Positions 10,805 to 22,298 are shown, numbered from the stretch's first letter. The stretch: 31,487 bases of DNA from Funneliformis mosseae (GCA_910592005.1 CAJVPP010000478.1:1-31487); one strand, 5' to 3'. Program-made: numbers and translations. Notes: generated by a model not told the origin, from the sequence alone.

Positions 10805-12200
10805 TTTAAAAAACGAGTGGATTTATTGAATTGATATAATTTGTTTAAATGATTGATTTTTTTGATGATTCTCATTTTATAAGCTTTTTTTTTGGATCGG
10901 CAGTTACTCCGTATTTGGATGATTTATATTACCATAAACAAAAATTTCCCGCCTTTTTTCATTCATCAATGGAAAATTGTACTAAAACGGCTCCTCGTTC
11001 ATAAACGGCAACATTTCAGAAACCAATCAGAATAGAAACTAAATTTTCGTACATTCAATGCATAACAAAATTAAATTTTTTAAAGATTCAAGCATGCAGT
11101 AATCGTATGACGATTAAATCTTTAAATACTAATCAATTAACATTTATTTTTCTTCATTGAATAAAGTATTATTTTTGACTAAGAAATTTCTTATGGTGAA
11201 CATTATCAATGTGAATCATTAATCGAATATTTCAATTACTTCATTCCAGCCATAAAATTTGAAGGTCAATGCAGGATGCTTGAATCAAAAAAAATTGACA
11301 TTATTTACTTTTAACAAATGACTTTTTAAAACGTTCTTTTAGCGTTTGAATAATTAAAAAGTTTCGAACAATACGAATTCAAATTTATTGACTTGATTGC
11401 TTGCGAGTTGACTATCTCAATATAACACCAGAATAAGTTATTAATTTATAAATATTAAATGTTTATCATTTAACTAACGCATATTTTTAATGATAAATGC
11501 CTTTTTTAAAAAAAAATAAAAATAATGTTCACAACTAATCAAAATATATTTAAAGTTTTTTACGTAACTTGAACATATTGAAAGCTAGTTAAGTAAATGG
11601 GTAGTGTAACGAATTGAAAAATAAAAAAACTCAATGGAAGTCTCATGAATGTTTTCCATTATTTAAATTTTTAAACAAGTTGAAAACTCGTTAAAAAGGA
11701 AAATTGATATTTGCGGTAAAAAAATTCTACTCCTTAAACTAAAGTTTCAAATAGGCAAATTAAACTTGATGATTCATAAATTATCAAGTATTGTGAAAAA
11801 TTATGACAGATATCTGATCTGGTTATCCAGAAATCTACAATAAACAAAATTAATAAACGGGAGATCCTAAAAAAATTGACTATGATCTTTAATTGATCTG
11901 CGCTGATTTGGCTAAAATTTATCATAGATAGAATATAAAGTGAAGCGCCTCTGTTTGTTACTTGTAGAGTAGATTGAGTAGTTGCCTTTTATTCTTTTAT
12001 TAGTTTATTCCTTTGATGACATCATAAATTAAGAAAGAAGCGATACTTATTGAGATTGATCATAGCGCTTGAGCATCATCCCAATCACTAGCCAATTTCT
12101 GTGAAGTAATATTTTTATTAGGATTTATCGATCATAAAAAGTTATAAGTTTCCAAGGTCATAAGCTCGGTCTAAAAGGTGAAATAAGTATAATTTTTTTT

Positions 12201-13797
12201 TAAGCCAAGCGGTCTACAACATATATGTGTGTGTATTTTCTATAAAATTTTGTTATTTTTAATAAAATCGTGTGCAGGATCATAATTAAAAGAAATTCGC
12301 CTATTTTATGCATAAACATTAAGAGAAGGGAAGGGATGGAAGTTAACAGTTTTTTGAATTCATTGTTTCAACATTGTTTCAATATATGGCTTTCTTTTTT
12401 TTTTTATCAACGTCATTACCATAATATACGCGACTGCAATTGGACTCCATGAAAAAAGAAAATTATGTTTCCCTAAATAAATAGATATATCATTAATAAT
12501 CCTCTCAAAGTATTTCTTGTAAATTACGACCAATTACTGCGGCAATTGTGTACTTTATTATTCATATCGTATTGAGATGGCGCATTTTTTATTTGTTCCA
12601 AAATTTATCTAAATCCGCAAAAACTATATCCGTAAAGTTTTCTCCTTATTACTGCAAAGAAAATTTATTGTATTGAAGTTATCTGATCTGTTTAGTGTGA
12701 AAAATCGATTTCTACCAGTGTCGGCTAATGACCTAATTACCTCAATTGACATCATTTTATTATAAAATGATCAACGTCTTTTAAAAAATAGTAAGTTGCA
12801 AAGCGATCATATGAATAAACTATAGATAAATTCTCTAACTTTTTTGAAGTCGCGTTGAGAAAAAGTATAGACTTTCAAAAAAAAAAAAAAAAAAACAATT
12901 CGAGTTATCTAAATCAGGCAATTAGAAATTTATATATAAAAGTGAGTGGTCGCAAATACCATTTAATAATAAGTTTTATCTATTTGTTTATAGAAATGAA
13001 ATCAAATGGTTAATACCAAATTGATTACGACAATTAGTATCTAAGTCACCAAAAAACGGTTAAAATTTAAGTATGAAAATAACTCAAATGAACAATCACA
13101 CAATCATCATTCTGATGTTTTAAATAATAGAAACTATGTGTTAAACTTCTGAAGGAAGGATACAAATTTTTTTAGTAGCGGGTATTCTTTATCATTTTTA
13201 CGATTTCATGGGAAGGTTGAGAAAATTTGACTAAAATTAAGATTGCATTTTAATCTAATAACATCAAAAAATAAAAATGTAATAAAAATATCAGAATCTG
13301 ATTTTCCTAGCAATTTTCCTAATCACCAACAAAAATTTTTCAGGTTTTTGTTTATATTACTCTGATGCTTGATATCGAATTTTCGAGAGCCACCATGATT
13401 GAAATCCAATACCTACATCAAAAAGAAATTTTCCCATATGTTTACATAAATTGTTGATTCATAATTATTATGATGAAGCTTAAACTCATTTAGATTTGTT
13501 GAGCTTACAAACCGCAAAAATTTAAATAAAAACTATTTGCGTATTATTATACAGTTCATATAGCTTATAGTATTATATTATTTTATTTATCAAATGAGAT
13601 TCTGAGTAGTTTTATGGTTCATCGGCATCCTTTCTTTTTATATTATAGAACTGAAAAATATTGATCTTTTTATTTGAAAATTATGGAAGAGTAAATTTTA
13701 TACGAAAACTAATTGATTCACTTATTAATATAGCTTTTTAAACTTTTTCCAAAATTTATTATCTCGATTTACATAATATGATGGATGATATAGCTTA
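12201..13797. other. intergenic, no gene recognised
   Basis: AT-rich sequence between copy A and the 3' end of the Hsp70 gene. Open stretches of about 60 codons (for example 12270-12452) show no family resemblance. It contains poly-A runs near 12880. Nothing else can be supported. Confidence 0.4.
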
Positions 13798-15996
13798 TCA
13801 ACGCCACCGCGTTACTATTTGGTCGACACTTTGTTCAAGTGACCTCTGTATATTATCATATTCCTCCTTTCCTACATGTTTGTTATTTTCAAGCAATGTA
13901 ATTGACTTTTCGATTTGATCTTCAAGTTGATTCATAGCAAGTTTCTGATCCTATTGAATGAGGGAATAATTTAGATTTAAAATATCCTACCTATATAATA
14001 ATTAAAATGCCAAACAAAACTTACATAAAGTGTGTTACATAACTCAAACACATAACTTTCTAACCGATTTCGTGCCCGTATTTTTTGGGCAACTTTCTCA
14101 TCCTCTTCGAGATAAAGCTTGGCTTCAGCAACTATAATTACAAATTTTTATTAGCAAAAGATTATTGATTACAGAATATTAGAATTTGATCACATCACAT
14201 ACCCATACGTGCGACTTCATTCCTTGACAAACGACCTTTGTCATTCGTGATGGTTATTTTGTTCGATCTTCCAGTCATTATATCAACAGCGGAGACCTAA
14301 AATTAAATTCAAATTAATAAAATATTATAATATGATTACAATAATAATTATAGTTAAATATTTAATACATGCGTTTAAAATACCGTTTACATCAATATCA
14401 AATGTGACTTCAATTTGCGGCAAACCTCTTGGTGCTGTCGGAATTCCAGTTAATTCGAATTTACCAAGAAAGTTATTGTCTTTAATACGGGCATGTTCAC
14501 CTTCATAAATATGAATCATTACTTCTTGTTGATTATCAGAATTTGATATAATTTCTGATTTCTTAGTAGGTATAGTTGTATTACGCTTTATAAGCGGCAT
14601 CATGACATCACCGGAAGTTTCGAAACCAAGAGATAAAGCGGTGACATCGAGTAAAAGAAAATCTCGAGTTTTTTCTGAAGTATCACCAGATAAAATAGCG
14701 GCTTGAATGGCAGCACCATATGCCATGGCCTCATCAGGATTGATGGAATTGTTTAGTATTTTGCCATCGAAAAACTTTGGATACCATTTTTTGAATCTTT
14801 GGAATGCGTGTTGAACCACCGACTAGGACGATCTCATGAATTTGACTTTTGTCGATTCTAGAATCTCGTAGTACTTTTTCAATAGGTTCCATCGTATTCT
14901 GAAACAAGCTTCGATTCAATTGTTCAAATTTAGCACGCGTTAAGTTGGTATAGAAATCTATACCCTCGAAAAGAGAGTCTATTTTAATACAAGTTTGTAA
15001 TGAAAATGAAAGTTCACGCTTAGCTTGCTCACAAGCAATTCTTAATCGTTGGAATGATCGTGCATTTGTTGTAAGATCTTTTTTATATTTACGTTGGAAT
15101 TTTTGCACGCAATGATTTACAAGTCGATTGTCAAAATCTTCACCACCAAGGTGCGTGTCACCAGCAACGGCTTTCACTTCGAAAATTCCATCTTCGATAG
15201 TTAGAAGTGAAACATCAAAAGAACCACCACCTAAATCATAAATGAGAACGTTTCGTTCACCATCATGTTTCTTGTCCAAACCATAAGCGATAGCTGCCGC
15301 AGTTGCCTCGTTAATTATGCGTAATACCTTCAAACCAGCGATTTCACATGCATCTTTTATCGCTTGACGTTGAGAATCATTGAAGCAAGCTGGCGACGTT
15401 ATCACGGCATTACTAACTTTTGAACCTAGAAAAGATTCTGCGGTTTTCTTCATCTTTATTAATATCATAGAAGAAATCTCTATGGGTGTGAAATTCTTCC
15501 TTTCGCCTTTGAATTTTACTTGAATATATGGATTCTCATTCTTTTCAATAACTTTGAATGGCCAGTGCTAATTAAAAAAAAAAAAATACGAATGAAAAAT
15601 GCAAGGTTGATCAAAATATTTGATAAGACAATTGTTACCTCTAAATCAATTTTAATTTCATGGTCGTTAAAACTACGACCAATGAGACGTTTAGCGTTAA
15701 ATACAGTGTTCTGAGGGTTAATGCTAGCTTGATTTTTAGCAGCATCTCCAATAAGACGTTCTGTTTCGGTGAAAGCGACATATGAAGGCGTCGTACGATT
15801 ACCCAGGTCATTGGCAATAATTTCAACTCTATCATTTTGCCAGACTCCGACACATGAATATGTCGACCCCAAATCGATTCCAACTATCAAAGTTTTTTAA
15901 AAAAAAAATTTAACCTTCACGTTTAAATAGAGCAAAAAGATTATTTTTTTTTCCCTTGTGAATGCAGTACATACTGGCGTTTTCTTCCGATGACAT
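13798..15996 (-). CDS. Hsp70-family chaperone, six exons, one frameshift, short C-terminus
   Basis: Exons are 15996-15975, 15883-15639, 15567-14373, 14296-14203, 14131-14025 and 13950-13798. The start is set by a 22-base first exon encoding MSSEENA, which splices into [15 protein letters not shown] and restores the usual Hsp70 N-terminus. ATPase-domain signatures are present: [22 protein letters not shown] and [12 protein letters not shown]. The substrate-binding domain has [20 protein letters not shown], followed by an alpha-helical lid. Exon 3 is 1195 bases, one more than a multiple of three, and the frame changes near 14765-14780, after about residue 353. The exon 3-4 intron uses a GC donor. 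With the frame kept, the product would be about 604 residues, shorter than the usual 640-650. It ends …VTRWR without the EEVD tail of cytosolic forms or an ER-retention signal. It would fold proteins with J-domain cochaperones if functional. It may instead be a recent pseudogene, or the frameshift may be an assembly error. Confidence 0.85.
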
Positions 15997-17282
15997 ACTC
16001 CAAAGTCTATTTTAAATATATATCTCGTTTCTGTTAACAATTTTACCAAAAAATTTTATTTACGCAAGAGTGTATGTCAACCCTTTTTTTAAATAAAATG
16101 TTTATTCGTGTTGCAATTTTGTGTAACATAACTAGTGTTGTATTCAGTTCTTTCGTTTATGTATTTATAAACAATTTGTAATGTAAGCAGAAGGTAACTA
16201 ATTGAATAATAATTGAGTAAAAATGAAGTAATTGTGACAAGTATTTATTTAATAATATCGATTTAATCAGTGTTGACTCAACGTCGGCGTTCTATACTTT
16301 CTCTGTCAATATATTGAACTAAAGTAAATGCCAATCAATAAAACTCTAATTAATTAAAACTGCGCATTACGAAAATATTACAAAATGTTGAATAATAAAT
16401 CGGAAATTAAAAAAACAAACGAAGTTATAAATAAGAAATCTAAAAAGTTAAAACGGCGAAAGCGAAAATATCGCGAAGGTGTTAAAGGGAGGATTTCGAG
16501 GTGAATTATAATAAGGGCGAGCGTATACTTAGCTGTTTAAGGATTTCCAGCGTAATTATAAAAAAATAATAATTAGGACATCCTGTAAATGATCTTCAAA
16601 GACTAACTATAAATTATATTCAATGTAACACTAGAATAGAATTATAAAAAGCCAAAAAAAATTTTCTTCAAAAGTTATCAAAACTTCTCCCCGTCCAATA
16701 AAGAATGCCACTATCAAATATACCTGTATTTCACTAAAATAATTCAATAATTAAATATTTTAAATATATTATTTTAATTGGAGCATGTCATGAATATTCA
16801 TATGCACACGTATTCATAACTTCAAATGAAAACGAAATATTAATAACTTCCATCTGTTTGAATCAATTTTATTAAAATTTTCAAGATAATCCGCTTCTCG
16901 TACAAATTTATTACAAATTTTAACTTATCTTTTATAAAAAAAATCAAATATTCGAACAAGACGTTATAAACCAAATTTATTTTTTCATAATTTTTAAAAA
17001 ATTAACCAAAATTTTTTAATTATAATCATTTAAAGAAAGTATCTCTTATCATTTTTTCATCCGACAATCTATCGTAATCAGATAGTTTATTTTGTGACTG
17101 ATTCAAATAATTTCTTCGGTTCCTTACAATAATAGGCCATTATCGCATTTTGTACTGAAAAGTTTTAGGAGCAAATCCATCTCGCTTCTCTCTCAATGTT
17201 ATTCAAAATGGTAAAATATTTCTTATTAACATCCACTTTATCAATCCACCTTGAATTCATTGAAACAATATTTATATTTATT
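15997..17282. other. intergenic between Hsp70 start and channel pseudogene
   Basis: This probably contains the Hsp70 promoter. A TATATATT lies at about 16017-16024 on the coding strand, very close to the ATG. I found no convincing array of heat-shock elements (alternating GAA/TTC). The rest is AT-rich with no recognisable gene apart from a short basic frame at 16385-16504. Confidence 0.35.
16385..16504 (+). CDS. short highly basic open frame, 39 codons, doubtful
   Basis: An ATG-initiated frame encodes 39 residues, and its second half is a dense Lys/Arg run (KKSKKLKRRKRKYR) ending in TGA. Such a composition could be a nuclear-localisation or nucleic-acid-binding tail, or one exon of a larger gene. 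It could equally be chance in A-rich DNA. No family is recognised. Confidence 0.15.
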   Translation: MLNNKSEIKKTNEVINKKSKKLKRRKRKYREGVKGRISR

Positions 17283-18520
17283 TTATGAATTATGTATCAA
17301 GATTTAATTGATTTTGACACTCCTAGAGAGTAAATGTTTGTTCATAATCAGGATCCAAGTAAAATTTATAAAGTTGATACTTTAATAGCTTTTGAATGGT
17401 CGAACATATTGCATGCATTCTTTGGATGATAAACTAAAAAATCAGATCAAAGGTAAGCATCTTTGTAAAGTATGCTCCATCATCATCAGTCCAAATCGCG
17501 GTTTCTGTAATAAGGTCGGATTTAGTGCAATTCCCACCTTAATACACAACGTCATACTTCAATTTCTTTCACTTTCATATTGATCTTATTTCTTATTATA
17601 ATTGGCTTTACACATGCGTTTTTCATTATGTTGGCTCCTAATAAAGATTACAATTTGATTGAACCTTCCAATAATGACGATCATAATAATCCTTGGAATC
17701 TTGTTGCGAAATATCTATCAGTTTCAAATGGCAAAATTTTTTCAGAAACAGCTTTTATTCAACAACTTGATTCTAAATCAAATCAATTTACCACTTATAA
17801 ATCCTCACTCTTGACCATATATTTGTTTTTAACTGGGGGTTCATCAGCACTTAGCTCATGGACATATCAGGAAAATCCATTCTTGACAGTGCTGCTAATT
17901 ATGTTTTCTTTCTTGGTTGTAGTTTATCTAATGAATTTATTCATTGGATTGCTTAATTTGGAAATCGAAGGAAATAGAACACATTTCCTATTTGTACTAC
18001 AAAAAGCAAAAATTTTGGCTGAAATCAACGGAGGTGGAATCATTGGTTTCCAGATACGATGTACGTTATCTATAATTGTTTGTATATTTTGTAATATTTG
18101 TTAAATTTATATCACCTTACCTTTTACATTTTAGCTTCTATGAGATGCCAATTGAAAGGTTCAACAAAGAATTACAGATATAGATAATAATCCAGCATTG
18201 AGTAAAGCAATATATATTTCTGATAAATTGAGAGAGTTGGCTGACCTGAAAGATCAAAGCCAAATGACAAAAGCTGATTGTGAAGGTTTAATAAACAATA
18301 TGAAAGCTAACTATGAAACTTTATTTAAAAAGACGAAACCTGACTATGTAACTTTATTAGAAAAGACGAAATGTGATGATTATTAAACTTTATTAAAAAA
18401 TATGAAAACTGAGAAAGAAGATTCGATGAATGGATTTATGACCAAAGATGATTGAAATAATTCTAAACAAGAATTTCTATCCGAAATTTAAAACCTTTTA
18501 TTAATTGATAAAAATGTTGA
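17283..18520 (+). pseudogene. ion-channel (TRP/voltage-gated-like) pseudogene with repeat tail
   Basis: The best-preserved part (17526-18060) encodes a hydrophobic helix (LILFLIIIGFTHAFFIML), a loop and a pore-like stretch ending in LFLTGGSSALSSW. A second strong helix follows (LIMFSFLVVVYLMNLFIGLL). This is the S5-pore-S6 arrangement of the ion transport domain, as found in an expanded fungal family. A GT-AG intron from about 18059 to 18134 precedes FYEMPIERF. The tail then carries charged repeats of about 12-13 residues (…Y-x-T-L-[FL]-x-K-T-K…). The N-terminal segments are only faint at 17290-17450, about ten residues are missing after AEI, and frames shift near 18030 and 18165. TAA and TGA codons interrupt the tail. 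It would have been a membrane cation channel; this copy is broken. Confidence 0.65.
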
Positions 18521-18545
18521 CAAAGAAACTAGTTAAGATAATCAT

Positions 18546-18609
18546 AATTGAGTTGCAACTTATAATGCAATTAAATTTTCTTATGATGCAATTAAGTTGC
18601 AACTCAATT
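18546..18609. repeat. perfect 16-bp inverted repeat
   Basis: AATTGAGTTGCAACTT at 18546-18561 is the exact reverse complement of 18594-18609, with a 32-base spacer that itself holds two direct ATGCAATTAA copies. It lies just past the channel pseudogene and could be a palindromic element or a 3' hairpin. Confidence 0.6.
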
Positions 18610-19789
18610 AAAATTTGAAAATAATTATGAAGATGATTTTTAAAGCAATAAATTTAATTTGTAAAATTTTCTTTGTTTGAAAACAAAATTTGCTATTTAT
18701 TTTAAATAAATTAAAAATTTTTAATTTTAATATAAGATATATTAAAATAAATAATTGATAATATATGTATAGATCAAAACATTTTGTGATAATTTGAAAT
18801 TTTTAAATTTTTTTCTTTAATCACTCATCTAATTATATAAAAGTGAGTAAATATGACTGGAAAATAATCTTCACTTTTCACAGATCTACTATTAATTAAT
18901 TTACCTTTTAGATTTAAAAGTAAGATTTGCAAATGCAGATTTCACATTTGCATTTATTTATTTATTTATTATCCAAATTATATAGAGTAAAGTTTTATTT
19001 TATATAGAAGAGAATATTTTAAATAAATTTAAAAGTAAATATTTATTAGGCTGAAATAGGTAAATCTGATAAATTCCTTTTTCTATTTGGAAATAATTAA
19101 ATAATTTCATTTATATCATAATTTTGTAATTAAAAAATGATTTATAATATTAATTTTGAAACATTTACACAATTATTTCTTATGTATTTTATAATAATTT
19201 TAAAAATAAAAAATATCTTTATTATAATTGTCTTTTTAATTTTAAACTTGACATGACTTAATAAAATATAATTTGAATATATAAATATATCTATAGTATT
19301 TTAAAATTTTATAGTCTGTAAAATCTTGATATAAAAGAAGAGTTATAAAGATTATTTTTCTATTGCGATAAATAAACAATTATATTTTTGTTTTAATAAT
19401 TGATAATCAACAATTTTCAATCTTAAAAACTAAAAAAAAATATATATTATAAAATAAATAATATAAAATATAAAGCTAATTATAAATAATAAATAAACAA
19501 AAATAAATTTCTTAAACTTTTTAAAGATGTATTTATTTTAAAAAATATTAGTAAATTATATTAATACATATAGAAAAAAATTTATATAAATGCTTTATTT
19601 ACTAATATCAAGTTTCATAAAATTTAAATTTCTATTCATTTAAAATTAATTTAATTAGAAATTTCTTATAATTAATTATTTTAAATATGATAATTACCAA
19701 TACTTTGACTGATTTTCCTTTCATGTAATTCATCATTTAAATCATTTTATAATCAAAAATCTCTTTTTTCTTCTCATTTAAAATTTTCT
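18610..19789. other. extremely AT-rich spacer, no gene recognised
   Basis: Nearly all A and T with many short homopolymers. No coding frame, RNA gene or larger repeat could be supported. Confidence 0.4.
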
Positions 19790-20541
19790 TTAATTTAGTA
19801 AGATTAAATAATCAACTTGTATGATATGCTTGTGAATGAGATTCAATAATAGATTCAGTTGAAATATTAATTTGATCTAATAATATATCTGTTACATTAA
19901 ATTCTTTAAAATTATTAATTCAATTGATAAAGTATTCTTAATATTAGATGCAGTTGGCCTTTTTAATAGATTCTCATTCCAACATTTTTTCATTAAATTT
20001 ATATAATTTGTGGAGTATTTTTAATAATTTCAGAACGTTCTTCTTTACAAATACTTAAGATAAGTTGTGCATCATGTGCTTTATTTTCAAAAGAAAAAAC
20101 TCCAGATATAAATTTTCAAATAATCATAGAAAAACTATAAATATCACTAACTGGTATATAAGGTTGATCTCTTAAAACTTCAGGTGATATAAATGGTAAA
20201 ACACCATATATTTCAGTTTTTTTAGATGATTTAAAATATTTTACAGGTTTACATAATCCTAAATTACTAATATAAACAGAAGAATCATTATATAAGATAT
20301 TTCCATCATAAAAATCACAATGAATTAATTTTAAATTGTGAATAATATTAAGTCCTTCAATAATATTCAATAATAATAATAATTTATCTTTCCAATTATA
20401 TTTAATTATTGTTGGTAAATTTATTCTTAAATTACCTTTATTTGCATATTTCATTAATATCATAAAATCTAAAGTAATTGGATCTTGAGTAAATCCATAT
20501 AAATGAATTAATGAATTATCACAATTATAATGATTTTTCCA
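19790..20541 (-). pseudogene. protein kinase pseudogene (tyrosine-kinase-like type), C-lobe only
   Basis: The frame starts at a splice acceptor at 20541 (WKNHYN…) and reads LYGFTQDP, then MILMKYANKGNLR (hinge region). The catalytic loop follows as LIHCDFYDGNIL, then ISNLGLCKP where the D-L-G is expected, then GVLPFISPEVL (APE region) and SDIYSFSMII. After one frameshift near 19995-20010 it continues to KKCWNENLLKRPTAS, and it fades near 19800. The N-lobe (Gly loop and VAIK Lys) is absent. HRD has become HCD and the metal-binding Asp is Asn, so it cannot be a normal kinase. TGA replaces the Trp expected after SMII. Similar kinases form very large families in arbuscular mycorrhizal fungi, which is an inference from memory. 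Confidence 0.75.
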
Positions 20542-20919
20542 CTATAAATCAATAAAATTAGATTAAAATAATATTAATTAAACTAAAAAAATAATAATAT
20601 ATATCTTATTTAAAAATTTATAAAATAGTTTACCATCTAGATTTAAAAATAAAAAAATTTAATTGAGATTTAATTATAGTAGAAAGATAATTAAATATTG
20701 AAATAACTTACCAACTATTATTAAATATTTTTTAGATATTCAAAATAAAAGTTTAATTAAATTGTTAAAATATATCTGTAGTAGAAAATTAAATGACTTA
20801 CGAGCTATAACATATCAACCATTTAAATTATTGTTTTTTATAAAAAAAAAAAATTATTAAGAAGATTTTAAAATATCGTCCCATTTCCGTAAATAAATGT
20901 TTTTGATCAATATGCTTAC
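20542..20919. other. AT-rich, intron-like sequence upstream of the kinase fragment
   Basis: No exon can be recognised here. A normal kinase of this type would have its N-lobe exons here, but none is visible. Confidence 0.35.
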
Positions 20920-21153
20920 CAATTTCATCTAAATCACCCTTTAATTCTTTTAATATAGGAGCCGCGCGAGCGTTCGAATTCAGTTTTTTTTTTTTTTTTT
21001 TTTTTTTTTTTGAGAAAAATATTTAGAATCTCGTCTCAAGTCAGTAAAATAAACTTGTTTTGACATAATCGGTTACATTTTATTACCTTTTTCTGCTTTG
21101 GTAAATAAATCTTTAAGCCTTTTTTTAATACTTTTACCGTTGCTGTTGGACAT
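20920..21153 (-). other. possible short exons of an unrecognised gene
   Basis: An ATG at 21153 opens MSNSNGKSIKKRLKDLF…, which stays open to a GTAATA donor at 21086. A second stretch, 20982-20920, reads …APILKELKGDLDEIG and ends at a GTAAGC donor. Between them lie a 28-base A run (on this strand) and no AG acceptor at the expected place, so the exons cannot be joined cleanly. They may be the start of the kinase gene or of an unrelated one. Confidence 0.22.
20984..21011. repeat. 28-base poly-T run beside a GC-rich patch
   Basis: A pure T run follows immediately after a short GC-rich patch (GCCGCGCGAGCGTTCGAATT, 20961-20980) that is unlike everything around it. On the minus strand this is a poly-A tract joined to CTGAATTCG. 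Confidence 0.8.
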
Positions 21154-21665
21154 TGTTATAAGTAACAAAATATTTCAAAATTTTTATTGACGTTCTTTTT
21201 TAAGATAGTTTGTGCGCCATCAAAAAATGGCACTAAAATTCACGTGATATTTTTTCGTAACCAGCCAATAATTACCTACTGTTAATAAATTAAGTTTATT
21301 CTATCATTGTTGATCATTTTATAAATTTAGTCGTTTACTACATTCTTAAACTTTTTATAAACAGATTAGACTTTGCTTTTTAAATTCATACATATGATAT
21401 TATGTAAATAAAGGAATTAATTCCTTAATTAAAAAGAAAGCAGACGACATTTTAACAGTTCACTTATATTACTATCATTTATTCAATAAACTTACCGAGT
21501 TTTCAGCTGAATTAAATGATCAAACATAGACTTTACACAAATAATACCCCAACACCGTATGTTCCATCGGTTTTTTTGAGTGAATATTAATTACTCACAT
21601 CGTAAAACAAATATATGTTTAACACGAACAAAAATTTTATTCAGGTTTTTCAATGAATTAAATAT
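21154..21665. other. intergenic, no gene recognised
   Basis: AT-rich sequence containing the palindrome GGAATTAATTCC near 21412. Nothing else can be supported. Confidence 0.35.
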
Positions 21666-21673
21666 GGCGTGTG

Positions 21674-22290
21674 TAGGGTAGGGTTGGATCGGTCCGGTCC
21701 AAAAATACCGGACCGGTCCATAACTCAGTCCTAGGACCGGTCTTGCATTATTCGGTCATACCTGTCCAAAATATTGTTTCCTTTTCGGTCCAGACCGATT
21801 TATAAGACAGGTCCAAGGACCGGTCCTTAGCATTATATAATATTAAAGTTTTTATTTTATAATAGACCAAAATTAATTGTTTTTATCATAAATGAATACA
21901 AAAATAAAAATTATATAACCAATAAATTTGTTGAACTGTATATATATACATAATTGCATACAAAACGATTACTGCGCCTTCTTAATATCGTTATTTCTCC
22001 ATTTCCATTTAGGACTTTATCGTTACAGTAAAATGATAGGACAGGTCCAAGAACTGACTTATGGACTGGTCCGTTCCATATGAGAGATGAAAACCGGTCC
22101 GGATCGATCCAACTATAATTTTATATAATATTTTATAAATAAAATAGTATTTTATAATATTAATCTTAATTAGAATATATATATGCTATAAATAATAAAG
22201 GACCGGTCCGGACCGGTCCCCAGAGGACCGCAAGAACCGGTCCCATTAACCGGTCTAAGACCGGTCTTACCAAGACCGATCCATCCCTAC
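21674..22290. mobile_element. nonautonomous hAT-like element with 8-bp target duplication
   Basis: The element is bordered on both sides by GGCGTGTG (21666-21673 and 22291-22298). An 8-bp duplication is typical of hAT transposases. Its ends are inverted relatives: GTAGGGTTGGATCGGTCC near the left end, and at the right end, on the other strand, GTAGGGATGGATCGGTCT. Inside, GGACCGGTCC palindromes and half-sites are repeated many times in the first and last 150 bases, with an AT-rich centre. Such subterminal repeats usually serve as transposase-binding sites. There is no coding capacity. Confidence 0.72.
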
Positions 22291-22298
22291 GGCGTGTG

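Larger units (their letters stand above)
8778..12200. repeat. segmental duplication copy A (with hydrolase gene)
   Basis: This segment is similar to 27724-30514 (copy B) across the 3' flank, the hydrolase gene and about 1.3 kb of its upstream flank. The upstream part (10917-12200) is also similar to 24856-26715 (copy C). Landmarks shared by all three include AAGATTCAAGCATGCAG-like sequence (11085), TTGACTATCTCAATATAA (11409) and GTTGAAAACTCGTTAAAAAG (11680); the first is diverged in copy B. All copies have the same orientation. Copy A alone carries an insertion at 8879-9306. The upstream non-coding part stays well conserved despite its AT richness. Confidence 0.85.

Noticed and set aside
15520..15883. 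Additional open frames overlapping Hsp70 exon 2 on both strands.
   Set aside because: They are shadows of the Hsp70 coding frame, which carries the family motifs.
16000..16400. Heat-shock elements upstream of the Hsp70 gene.
   Set aside because: No run of at least three alternating GAA/TTC units could be found.
20961..20983. tRNA gene or tRNA-derived SINE, because GTTCGAATTC resembles a B box followed by a T run.
   Set aside because: No A box, cloverleaf or acceptor stem can be formed with the sequence upstream.
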